DNA of 64,000 nt from PSRJ01 sp963825305. GTDB lineage: Bacteria > Acidobacteriota > Terriglobia > Bryobacterales > Bryobacteraceae. The notes under the pieces were generated by a model. That model saw nothing but the letters and a program-made list of their open reading frames with translations. It did not search any database and was not told the DNA's origin. Positions within the stretch are counted from its first letter, which is position 1. Each line of letters begins with the position of its first letter. The stretch covers positions 930,001 through 994,000 of the forward strand of contig CAWGTA010000008.1 of NCBI GenBank assembly GCA_963825305.1. Reading direction: 5' to 3'. This document shows positions 11,012 through 20,011 of this stretch, piece after piece. The position numbers were made by a program, and so were the translations under genes.

Positions 11012-14000
11012 TCAGGATGTTTTTGCGCGGGAAGCCTTGGGGGGAGGGCCGAATTCGTCATCGAGTGCCTGGATGAGATCGGGACGATCGATCTTGAGGA
11101 AGGCGTCGCGTGCGCCTTCAACGTGAGCGACACGCTCGGAGGACGTAGCGGCGATGCGGGCGAGACGGCAATGGGTTTGGCCCATGGAGAATGGTTCCCC
11201 AATGCGCTCGTATAGAGCTAGAGCTTCTTCATAACGCTGCCGCGCTTCAGCTTGATCGGAGCCTTGCCGCGCGATGTTACCTAAACGTTGAATGCAGTTG
11301 GCCTCGCCCAGGACATTCCCGACCTGACGGAACAACGGCAGGGCTTCCTCAATCTGCCGCTTCGCCTCGGCGTAATCGGATAGCTCCAGCGCGATGGCGC
11401 CGAAGCTCATTATGCAGTCGGCCTGGCCCAACACATCTCCCACCTGCCGGTGCAACGGCAGCGCCTCTTGATACCACCGCCGCGCCTCGGCGTAATCCGA
11501 TAGCTGCAGCGCGATAGCGCCCAGGCCCCTGAAGCAGTTGGCCTCACCTAGAACAACCCCCGTTTGCCGATACAACGGCAGCGCCTCTTCATAACGCCGC
11601 CGCGCCTCGGCGTAATCCGATAGCTCCAGCGCGATAACGCCAAGGTTACTGATGCAGTTGGCCTCCCCCTGAAGACTCTCAGCGCGACGGTACAACGACA
11701 GCGCTTCTTCATACCGCCGCCGTGCCTCCGCGAGATCCGACCGTTCTAGAGCGATGTCGCCCAGGCTGCTTATGCAGTTGGCCTCGCTCAGGATATCCTC
11801 CAATTGCCGGTACAAGGGCAACGCGTCTTCATACCGCAGCTGCGCGGTAATGTAGTCCGATCGACTCATCAAGAGATCTCCAAGAGACTCCAGACATCTC
11901 GCGCGGGCGTTGGTATGTTGCGGTGCAATCCGGCTGAGCGCGTACTCGATCGGCCGCGTCGAACCCATCCCCGTGAAGCTCGCGAACCGCGCCCAGCCTG
12001 CAGTGGCTTCCGCCACCTCGTCCGCTCCATCACGCTCCGAGCCGGCCACCAGTATCTCCTCGATATTTCGCGCCTCCGGAGCCAGGACAGTGGCGGCTTT
12101 TGCACCCTCCTCCGGCCCACCAGACTTCCATAGTTGCGGATCAAGTCCCGATAGAAGAGTGCGGCCTTCGCCATGTCATCCGGACCTGCCGGATAGCGGC
12201 GGCCAACGTATTCTCGCACCGGAGCGTAGACTCGCAGGCGCGGACCGTCGTCGTAAGCTAGGCCGGTCGCCCTAAGAAGCGCTGCCGACCTTATTCCGTT
12301 TGAGGGCGCGATCGCTTCGATATGAGCAACTGCAGCCCCATTGGGCAGCAGAGCTAATACACTCAACAGCCGCCGAGCTTCTTCCGTCATCCGTGGGCTG
12401 ATCAACGAGAATTCGTAGGACAGTTCGAGATTGCTTCTTCTGTCTGCGCCCGCGCCGCGTTTTAGCATGGCGGTGCGCTCAGTTTGCCAGCGCTTCCAGG
12501 CACTCTCGAGATTCGGCTCCGGCTCTGCAGCGTGGGCAAGTAGCGTCACAGCCAAAGGCACGCGGTCCACGGCGTCGAGTAGCGTATCGAGCAGCGGATC
12601 GGTTTCGAATTTGGAACCCGCAATCGCGAGGAATGCCTGGCGGGCCGAGATTGAATCCAGCGGGAGGGGTCGCAGGGCCTCGGCCCACCGAACGCCGGCC
12701 GGGCGTTCATTGCCGCGGATGGATGCGACCAGAGCCAGCCCTGGGACGGCGCCCAGTTGACTGAGGGCTTCCTCGACCTGCGACTGATCGGCTTCCCAAG
12801 GCGTTTCGAAGTTGTCCAGTATCAATAGGGCCGGCGCGGCGTGCAGATTCGCCAGCACTACGCCTTCGACACTCGGCGAAGGATCGATCCCCAATTGCCG
12901 TCCAATCGCTGCAGCCAGGTCGAGCCGAGTAGGCGCAGCTTCGCACCGCACAAAATATCGCCGCGCGCCAAAGTGGGCGACGACTTGCGGCTCGTGCAAA
13001 GCCGCGATGGTGATGGCGCTCTTGCCGATTCCCGGCCCGCCCAACACGGGAAGTGGCGCGGGCTTCGGAGCAAGCAGATCGTGAACGAGCCGATCGATTT
13101 CCGCGTCACGCCCGTAGCACGCTCGGGGTGCAGGCAACCATGACACTGTCGCCGGTGGGGCGGCTGCGGGGACCGTTGATCGTGTGGGGACGAGTTTGTG
13201 CAGGAAATCTTCCAGGTCTTGGTAGCGAGCGCCGTAGCTGAGCACCAGGATACGCTGCCCATCCGGATGCTCTTTCTGAAGCTGTTCGCGTTCACTCTCG
13301 AGTGCCAGCCGATAGCTGCGCCCTTCCGCATCGGGCATGATCTTCTCTCGCCACTGCAGTAGACGACCAAAATTGGGATCGCGCAGCCCGGCGCCGAAAC
13401 CGACGAAGATCAGGGTTTTCGTTAGGGCCAGCGCACGGAGGACCGACTGGGCGCGCTCGTCTCGCGTGGTGTCTTCATAGGATTTGATTCCAAGCACTAC
13501 TGAGTCCGGCTGCTTGCAATAACCGTGCAGATGCAAGATGGCTGGCTCGCGACCCTGCAGAACGCTTTGCACACGTGCATGGTCGCGCCAAGTGACGGCT
13601 TCGAGTCCTGTCACTTCTTCCAGCAGGCCGTCGTAGTTCGTGGTAGCGATGGGAACGCCCAGATTGCGAATGGCCTCGATTACGCCACGGCTTTTGAGTT
13701 GCAATGACCCGACCGACTCCTTGAGCCAGTTCCGATACTCGCCGCCAGCACTGCCGCCAAGTTTCTCCGTGATCTTGTAGGCGGCGGCCAACAGGTCGGC
13801 CATGTCCTCGGAATCAATATCTTCGCGCAAACGGTCGAGCCACTTGCCTTTGAGTTTGGGATCCAGCGCGGCGCAGTAGTCAGCACCGTTGTGCAGAAGC
13901 CCGTCCAGGACGCGCAGTTGGCGTTGCCGGTCGCCTGGATCGAAACTCCCGCGCCCACGACAATGACAGCTCGATTGTCAGCGATTTCTTTCTGGAGATC

Positions 14001-14015
14001 TTCCAAAGGGTCCAC
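11012..14015 (-). CDS. SIR2 / NB-ARC / TPR protein, bacterial NLR-like, two frameshifts
   Basis: Restored, this is a protein of about 1000 residues in three parts. The N-terminal SIR2-like NAD-processing domain has VVGAGVS, ATTNYDGLLEE (catalytic Asn and Asp), ILHLHG (His) and VGFGAGLRDPNF. The central STAND NTPase of NB-ARC type has CYGRDAEIDRL, Walker A GGPGIGKS, Walker B ALLILDNFE, ASIRGNERP and VPLAVTLL. The C terminus has seven to eight TPRs of 40 residues (SDYAEARRRYEEALPLYRQ). One-base shifts lie near 13905 and 12112; flanking frames rejoin cleanly. Proteins of this build are known anti-phage sensors: TPRs detect a trigger, the NTPase oligomerises, SIR2 depletes NAD+. The defence role here is inferred from architecture. 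Confidence 0.85.
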
Positions 14016-14084
14016 GAGGCGCGCCTTGGAAGAATTATAAGAAATTAGGAACCGGGATGATAGAAGAATCGCGCGCGGTACCCG

Positions 14085-14307
14085 TTAGGCGGCGACGACA
14101 ACGCGCTCAACTTGCGCCGCTGGAGGCGGAACCGGCTCGCCATGGGCGCGCAGGGAGGCAATACTGCAGAGGGATAGAGAAGGCAATACGTTCTTTGGCC
14201 TCTGCCGCCGTCCTGCCTGCGGCTACGCAGCCGGGGAGGTCCGGGACGTAGGCCCCAAAGCCGGAGCCATCTTCCGCCGGTTCGATGACCACCAGATATT
14301 CGATCAC
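14085..14307 (-). CDS. hicB: HicB-family antitoxin, one frameshift
   Basis: Antitoxin half of a HicAB type II toxin-antitoxin pair. The GTG start at 14307 opens with MIEYLVVIEPAEDGSGFGAY, then VPDLPGCVAAGRTAAEA, the partial RNase H fold of HicB. Near 14165-14175 the frame shifts by one base; the other frame gives IASLRAHGEPVPPP and ends VERVVVAA at 14085, the usual HicB end. Restored length is about 74 residues. The start overlaps the stop of the HicA-like ORF (GTGA), the normal coupled order. No DNA-binding extension is visible. Confidence 0.8.
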
Positions 14308-14408
14308 TTCTTGAGATCCTCCCTCTTGAGCCCGGGTTGATTCAGGATACTACCAACCACCCAATGAGGTAGCGTATCGCTGTCGTGGCCGTCTTGCCAT
14401 AAAGACAT
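14304..14408 (-). pseudogene. HicA toxin remnant, C-terminal half only
   Basis: A 34-residue ORF from ATG 14408 (AAGGG ribosome site three bases upstream) to TGA 14304. The sequence GHDSDTLPHWVVGSILNQPGLKREDL fits the C-terminal half of HicA mRNA interferases (His, then a helix ending in ILxQxGL). The N-terminal beta hairpin of HicA is absent, and a stop lies directly upstream in frame. It overlaps hicB by four bases. Either the toxin has been cut down or an upstream indel hides the rest; the 35-residue ORF directly upstream does not look like HicA. Confidence 0.5.
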
Positions 14409-14446
14409 CGGCCCTTACTCGAATTCGACACGTCGAAAAGGCTCGT

Positions 14447-14554
14447 CTAAAGGCTGTGAAAGAAGAAGTGCATCCAAGCGAAGAAGCCGCCCAACATTGC
14501 GTGTGTCCAGTGGGTTTCTTCAATCAAAGGTCGGATCAGTTCGCCTCGTTCCAT
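14447..14554 (-). CDS. putative 35-residue hydrophobic small protein
   Basis: Small ORF from ATG 14554 to TAG 14447, preceded by GGGAGAG about seven bases upstream, a good ribosome site. The product is charged at the N terminus (MERGELIRPLIEE) and hydrophobic at the C terminus (MLGGFFAWMHFFF), like a one-helix membrane peptide. It lies between the kinase gene and the HicA remnant. No family is recognised. The ribosome site and composition are the only evidence. Confidence 0.35.
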   Translation of the reverse strand: MERGELIRPLIEETHWTHAMLGGFFAWMHFFFHSL

Positions 14555-14619
14555 GGTGTTATCTCTCCCGACCAAATGATCGGCGGGGCAGGCGAACAAC
14601 TGTAGAACAAAAGGCGAAA

Positions 14620-16749
14620 CTAGAACAGGCCGTTAAGGTCGGGATCCATTTTTGCGAGCCCGTCAGGGTAGCCGTGCCGGAAGGCATTGGCCATCTGCTT
14701 CCGCCCGTCGATTAGACGGCCTTCCACAACCGCAAGCACCGCGGCAGTGTAGTACACCATTTGATCCTGCGCACCAGACTTCTCTAAGAGATCCACAGCG
14801 GCATTGGCGGAGTCGTAATCCCCCAGCCCAAGGAAACATCGAGCGCGGCGACAACGCTCGTGGGTGTTGAGTTCTCGCGTGTGCTCCACTTCATCGAGCA
14901 TTGTCAACACCCGGGTGTATGCTTGACGCGACGAGGATCTTTGCCCGGCGTGCCGCTGAGCGTCGGCCAGCGCGGCTACATACCGTTCCGACAGCGGGCG
15001 CATCTGAATCGCGGTTTGAAAGAACGGCAGCGCCGAAGCGTACCGTTGGGAGTAATAGGTGGCGAGGCCCAGGTTGAAGTACGTCTCCGGCTCTGCCTGG
15101 CGCTGGAGAGCCGCTTCGAAATTCGTCTCGGCGCCTTCCCATTCGCCGGACTCGAGAAGAGCCAGGCCCAGATTCGAATATCCCGCGGCTAAATCGGGAT
15201 TGAGCCGGGTGACTACGAGGAAATGCTGGCGCGCCTCGTCGGAGCGGCCCAAAACGAGCAGGACCGAGGCCAGGTCATTGTGACAAAGCCACGACTCTGG
15301 GTTGAGGCGAACAGCGGAATAATAGAAGTTCAGCGCTTCGGGCATACGGCCGGCAGCTTCTAACGCCCGGCCCAGCAGGCGATTCGCATCGGCGGAAGAA
15401 GCGAGCAGCGGGGCATCGCCTTCCAGGTTATGGATGACCGCGAAATAGAGGCCCGCGTGAAGGTCAATCTTCGCCAGGTAGAGCGCGCCTTGGGACTTGT
15501 CCAAACCGGCGGCGGTGGCGCGCTGGAGTGACTCCCTGGCATCAACCAAACTATGTGGATCTGCGGTGGTTTCGTACAACCGGAGGAGGACATCTACCCG
15601 TCCCCGCAGGGCCGGGAGATATTTCGGTGTTTTTGCCAGGGCTTCCTCAAGCGTGTGAGCAGCCAGCCGCAGGTCCGGCTCGCCGCTTGCAGGGCTCATC
15701 AGGCCGATCGCTTTTCCATATAGCTGGGCGGAGGAAGGCGCCGAGCGCTGGCGCACGATGTAGAATCCGCAAAACACCGAGGCCAGCAACAAGCCCGCGA
15801 TTCCGATAGCTCCCCTGAGTTGCGACCGGGAACGGGCAGGTTCGATGGAACGCGGCGCATCGGAAGACGGACTTTCGTCATCCGCCAGCCTGAGGTCTCT
15901 CTCGACCGCATCCACGTTGGGATATCGTTCGGTGCGATCCAATTGCAGGCAGTGGCGGATCACCAGATCGAGCGCCGCCAGTTTGCGCAGTTCGCCGGAA
16001 CGGACGCGTTTTTCGTCCTGAGAGGTGATCCATCGCTGCCGGAGCGGAGCCAGCGCCTCCAGAGCCGTGGTGCCGGTGAGCATCTCGAGGAGCACCATCC
16101 CGAGAGAGTACAGATCAGAGCGAGTATCAGCGGGAAGGCCCGCGAGCTGCTCCGGGGACATATAGCGTGGTGTACCGCAGGAGTCCCCAGCGAGACTCAG
16201 GCTTCCAGCTTGTGGCAGGGCTGAGCGAGCCAGTCCGAAGTCTGCCACCAGGAGTTCGCCCGCCCGGTTGATCAGCAGGTTACCGGGCTTAAGGTCCCGA
16301 TGGACAATATTGGCCGCGTGAATGTCCCGAAGGGCTGCGCAGATTTGCGTGGCTAAATCACATACCTGTGACGGGGGGAGCGTGTGGACACGCGCTAGCA
16401 GAGCGGCCAGGTTCTCCCCGTCGATCCAGTCCATGGCAATCAGAGCCTGGCCGTCGACCTCTCCGAAATCGTGGACCCGCACCACATGGCTGCCGCCAAC
16501 GCGGGAGGCCAGCACAATTTCCCGTTTCAAATGCAGCAGGCTGGTCAGATTGGAGGCGAATTCGGGACGGATCAACTTGACCGCGACCGTCCGGTTTAAT
16601 TCCCGGTCCTGCGCGCGGAACACCCGGCCCATACCCCCGGCGCCAATCTCTTCTAACAGTTGGTAGCGTTGTTGCCGGCGGATTTTCCGGGAACGTGTGG
16701 GCGGAGGCGAGATTTCCCCCGGCCCGGAAGGGCTGTTCTTCGGCGACAT
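14620..16749 (-). CDS. Ser/Thr protein kinase with transmembrane helix and TPR sensor
   Basis: 709 residues. A Hanks-type kinase domain occupies about residues 29-290: glycine loop IGAGGMGRVF, VAVKL lysine, catalytic loop HRDLKPGN, DFG in VADFGLARS and SPEQL in the activation segment. All key residues are present, so it should be active. One transmembrane helix follows near 315-335 (IGIAGLLLASVFCGFYIV). The C-terminal 370 residues are TPR repeats (ALNFYYSAVRLNPES, GYSNLGLALLESGEWEGAETNFEAAL), probably a periplasmic binding platform. This kinase-TM-TPR layout is common in acidobacteria. Neighbours are the HicAB remnant and proS; no partner phosphatase was seen. Confidence 0.9.
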   Translation of the reverse strand: MSPKNSPSGPGEISPPPTRSRKIRRQQRYQLLEEIGAGGMGRVFRAQDRELNRTVAVKLIRPEFASNLTSLLHLKREIVLASRVGGSHVVRVHDFGEVDGQALIAMDWIDGENLAALLARVHTLPPSQVCDLATQICAALRDIHAANIVHRDLKPGNLLINRAGELLVADFGLARSALPQAGSLSLAGDSCGTPRYMSPEQLAGLPADTRSDLYSLGMVLLEMLTGTTALEALAPLRQRWITSQDEKRVRSGELRKLAALDLVIRHCLQLDRTERYPNVDAVERDLRLADDESPSSDAPRSIEPARSRSQLRGAIGIAGLLLASVFCGFYIVRQRSAPSSAQLYGKAIGLMSPASGEPDLRLAAHTLEEALAKTPKYLPALRGRVDVLLRLYETTADPHSLVDARESLQRATAAGLDKSQGALYLAKIDLHAGLYFAVIHNLEGDAPLLASSADANRLLGRALEAAGRMPEALNFYYSAVRLNPESWLCHNDLASVLLVLGRSDEARQHFLVVTRLNPDLAAGYSNLGLALLESGEWEGAETNFEAALQRQAEPETYFNLGLATYYSQRYASALPFFQTAIQMRPLSERYVAALADAQRHAGQRSSSRQAYTRVLTMLDEVEHTRELNTHERCRRARCFLGLGDYDSANAAVDLLEKSGAQDQMVYYTAAVLAVVEGRLIDGRKQMANAFRHGYPDGLAKMDPDLNGLF

Positions 16750-16798
16750 TGTCTACAATTAGTGTTTCGAGCCGCGAAGGTTCTCTAGATCGGGGAGT

Positions 16799-18538
16799 CT
16801 ACTTTAGGGTTACTGAGGAACTCATTCGCAGGGCATGGCCCTCGGCCACGGCCTTTGCGGCATCGGCAAGCGGCACGTCAACGGTCTTCTTGCCCTTTCG
16901 CTCTACCAACTCCACCAACCCGTTGACCAGCTTTTTGCCCACCGTGATGCGATAGGGGATGCCGATCAGGTCGGCATCTTTGAATTTGACGCCGGGCCGC
17001 TCGTCGCGGTCGTCCAGCAGCGCGTCGAGACCCAGGCCCAGGCAGCTTTGGTAGATCTGGCGGGCCGCTTCCATCTGGGCGGCATCGGAGTTGTTGGCGG
17101 GCGTCACCACTACGTCGAAGGGCGCGATCGCCGGCGGCAGGATCATGCCGTCTTTATCGTGATCGAGCTCGATGGCAGCGCTCAAAATGCGCTCGATTCC
17201 AATCCCGTACGATCCCATGATGGGCGTGATCTCTTTGCCTTCGGCATTCAGCACGCGCAGCCCCATGGACTCGGAATACTTGTAGCCAAGCTTGAAAATG
17301 TGCCCGATCTCGACGGTCTTGCGGATCTCCAGCGGCGCGCCCGCAGTGGATGCATTCATCGCCCGCGGCCACCTGGCGCAGGTCGTGAATCTCGGCCTCG
17401 AAATCTTCGCCGAGCGTCACGTGGCGCAAATGATAGTCGTCGCGATTGGCGCCGGCGATCATGTTGCGGCGCCCGGCCAGCGCGCGGTCGGCCAGGATGG
17501 GCATGTTCTTTACGCCCACCGGGCCGAGCGAGCCGGCCTCCGCGCCAAACCATTCGCGGATCTCGTCGGGCTGCGCGGGGCGAAATTCCGGATCGCCCGC
17601 TACGCCGCCGAATTTCGCTTTCGCTCAATTGATGGTCGCCGCGCAACAGCACCAGCACCGGCTTGCCGTCGGCCACCAGCACCAGGCTCTTCATCTGCGA
17701 GGTCTCGGGGAGGCCGGTGAACTCCGCCACTTCGGCGATGGTCTTGCGCCCGGGCGTGTGGAAGGGCTTCCGGAGTCAGATCGCCCTCGGGATCCGGGTC
17801 TGCGGGCATGCGTGGGTTGCGAAACGGCTTTCTCCAGGTTGGCCGCGTAGCCGCAGCCCTTGCAGACCGCGATCGAAATCCTCGCCCGCATCCGATGCCA
17901 CCATGAACTCGTGCGACTGGCTGCCGCCCATGGCGCCGGAATGCGCTTCCACGACGCATGTAGTCCAGGCCGCAGCGGTCGAAGATGCGGCGGTAGGCCT
18001 CGTAGTGCTTGTCGTACGCCGCGTCCAGTCCGGCCGGCGTCGAGATCGAAGGAGTAGGAGTCCTTCATGAGTGAACTGGCGCACGCGCAGCAGGCCCGAT
18101 TTGGGCCGCGGCTCGTCGCGGAACTTGGTCTGGATCTGATACCAGATCTGCGGCAGTTGTTTATAGCTGCGCAGCTCGCCGCGCGCGATCGCCGTCATGA
18201 TTTCTTCATGCGTCATGCCCAGGCACAGGTCGCGCCCGAAGCGGTCTTTCAGGCGGAACATGTTGTCGCCCATGGCGTCCCAGCGGCCGGACTCCTGCCA
18301 GACTTCGGCCGGATGCAGCGCCGGCAGCAGCATCTCCTGCGCGCCGATGGCGTCCATCTCCTCGCGCACGATGTGCTGAATCTTGAGCAGCGAGCGCTGC
18401 GCTAGAAACAGATAACTGTAAATTCCCGCGGAGAGCTGGCGGATGTATCCGGCGCGCAGCAGAAGCTGGTGGCTGGCCACCTCCGCCTCTGCCGGGTTCT
18501 CGCGCAGAGTGGGTATGAACAAGCTTGCTCCAGAGCAT
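16799..18538 (-). CDS. proS: Prolyl-tRNA synthetase, at least seven frameshifts
   Basis: Class II aminoacyl-tRNA synthetase that charges tRNA-Pro. Fragments in all three frames follow each other in the correct order: RENPAEAEVASHQLLLRAGYI, PAEVWQESGRWD, GMTHEEIMT, MKDSYSFDLDA, GSQSHEFMVASDAGED, CKGCGYAANLEKA, VADGKPVLVLLRGDHQLSE (editing domain), GEDFEAEIHDLRQV, and an intact C terminus with GSYGIGIERILSA. The true start is probably ATG 18538, giving MLWSK and then, after one extra T near 18523, LFIPTLRENP. Restored length fits bacterial ProRS with an inserted editing domain. The protein is essential, so the breaks are read as sequence errors, although the density here is extreme. Confidence 0.9.
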
Positions 18539-18559
18539 ATAGGGGTGTGGGGGAAATTC

Positions 18560-18581
18560 CAATTTTAGCATGCTAAAATTG
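18560..18581. promoter_or_regulatory. 22-bp perfect palindrome between divergent proS and glyA
   Basis: Bases 18560-18581 read CAATTTTAGCATGCTAAAATTG, with perfect two-fold symmetry, centred on GCATGC. It lies 18 bases before the glyA start and 22 before the proS start. An AT-rich perfect palindrome of this length in GC-rich DNA is unlikely by chance. It fits a dimeric repressor site able to control both divergent genes, or a cruciform. No regulator is proposed. Confidence 0.5.
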
Positions 18582-18598
18582 AGCAGCTTTCCCTTTTT

Positions 18599-19885
18599 AT
18601 GACCCCTGCAGAACGCATGGCGCGGCCTCTGGCCGAGGTTGATCGCGAAGTGTTTGAGGCCATCCAGCACGAGGTTGAGCGCCAGCACTCCACCCTCGAG
18701 TTGATCGCCAGCGAAAACTTCACGTCAGAAGCGATCCTGGAGGCCGCGGGCGCGGTCTTCACCAACAAATACGCGGAAGGGTATCCCGGCAAACGCTATT
18801 ACGGCGGCTGCGAGTTCACCGACATAGTGGAGAACCTGGCCCGCGATCGCGTGAAGAAGCTCTTCGGCGCCGAGTACGCCAACGTGCAGCCGCACTCCGG
18901 ATCGCAGGCCAATCAGGCCGCATATAATGCCGTGTGCTCGCCGGGCGATACCATCATGGGGCTGAACCTGGCGCACGGCGGGCACCTCACGCATGGCCAT
19001 GCCCTCAACTTTTCGGGCAAGACCTATCACGTAGTTCCGTATGGCGTGCGCCGTGAGGATGAGCGCATCGACTACGACGAGCTGGAGCGGTTGGCCGTCG
19101 AGCACAAGCCCAAGATGATCATCGCCGGCGGCAGCGCCTATCCGCGCGTCCTCGATTTTCCACGGTTCCGAAAGATCGCCGATGCCGTGGGCGCGGTGTT
19201 CCTGGTGGACATGGCGCATATCGCGGGCCTGGTGGCGGCCGGGCTGCACCCCAATCCCTGCGAGACCGCCGATATCGTAACGTCCACCACTCATAAGACG
19301 CTGCGCGGCCCGCGTTCCGGCATGATTCTGGCGCGGCAGCAATACGCCGCGGCCATCGACAAGAACGTATTCCCGGGCATACAGGGCGGGCCGCTGGTGC
19401 ACATCATCGCCGCCAAGGCCGTGTGCTTCCGCGAAGCCATGACGCCGGAATTCCTGGAATACCAGAAGCAGGTAGTGGCCAACGCGCACACGCTGGCGGA
19501 GACCCTGGACAGCGCGGGCTGGCGCGTAGTCTCCGGGGGAACCGACAACCACCTGATGCTGGTCGACGTCTTCTGCAAGGGCGTGCGCGGCCGCGATGCG
19601 GAGGTTGCTCTCGAACGAGCCAACATCACGGTGAACAAGAACGCCATTCCGTTCGATGCGAACCCGCCGCTCAACCCCAGCGGCATCCGGCTGGGATCAC
19701 CGGCGGTCACCACGCGCGGATTCCGGGAACCGGAGATGCGCGAAGTAGCCGGCCTGATTGCGGAAGTTCTGAGCCACCCCACCGATGACGGGGTGATCGC
19801 GGCGGTGCGGCAGAAAGTGGCCGCGTTGGCCGCGCGCTTTCCGCTTTATCAATGGAAGCTGGCTACGGTTCGGGCTTCCGGGTGA
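18599..19885 (+). CDS. glyA: Serine hydroxymethyltransferase
   Basis: 428-residue PLP enzyme that interconverts serine and glycine while loading one-carbon units on tetrahydrofolate. Landmarks are LELIASENFTS, EGYPGKRYYGG, SGSQANQAAYNA, VDMAHIAGLVAAGLHP, TSTTHKTLRGPR (Lys binds PLP) and FPGIQGGP. The frame is intact and length normal. The start is ATG 18599 (MTPAERMARPL); a second ATG at 18617 is possible because no strong ribosome site is visible before either. It is divergent from proS across a palindrome. Confidence 0.96.
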   Translation: MTPAERMARPLAEVDREVFEAIQHEVERQHSTLELIASENFTSEAILEAAGAVFTNKYAEGYPGKRYYGGCEFTDIVENLARDRVKKLFGAEYANVQPHSGSQANQAAYNAVCSPGDTIMGLNLAHGGHLTHGHALNFSGKTYHVVPYGVRREDERIDYDELERLAVEHKPKMIIAGGSAYPRVLDFPRFRKIADAVGAVFLVDMAHIAGLVAAGLHPNPCETADIVTSTTHKTLRGPRSGMILARQQYAAAIDKNVFPGIQGGPLVHIIAAKAVCFREAMTPEFLEYQKQVVANAHTLAETLDSAGWRVVSGGTDNHLMLVDVFCKGVRGRDAEVALERANITVNKNAIPFDANPPLNPSGIRLGSPAVTTRGFREPEMREVAGLIAEVLSHPTDDGVIAAVRQKVAALAARFPLYQWKLATVRASG

Positions 19886-19886
19886 C

Positions 19887-20006
19887 GTGGGGCAGGCTTT
19901 CGAGCCTGCCGCCGCACTTCCGTGCGGCGCTCCGTGGCCGCACGCCCGCCCCCAAGAAGGAGTCGCCGCCTGGAAAGGCGGCGGCGGGCCGGAAGGCCCG
20001 CCCCAC
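19887..20006. repeat. compound element of four GC-rich hairpins bordered by GTGGGGC/GCCCCAC
   Basis: The glyA-to-glycosyltransferase gap is nearly all palindromes. Stems lie at 19891-19910 (8 bp, TTCG loop), 19911-19928 (7 bp, TTCC loop), 19964-19983 (8 bp, GGAA loop) and 19983-20002 (8 bp, GGAA loop). The ends GTGGGGC (19887) and GCCCCAC (20000) are reverse complements. The layout resembles REP/BIME-type elements. The first stem could end glyA transcription. A shorter relative is at 2240-2281. Confidence 0.7.
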
Positions 20007-20011
20007 CTAGC

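Noticed and set aside
11012..16749. full defence island
   Set aside because: Only one defence-type gene and a toxin-antitoxin remnant are present; no integrase, restriction-modification or other defence genes nearby.
18541..18598. glycine riboswitch upstream of glyA
   Set aside because: The leader is too short and shows only a palindrome, not a riboswitch fold.
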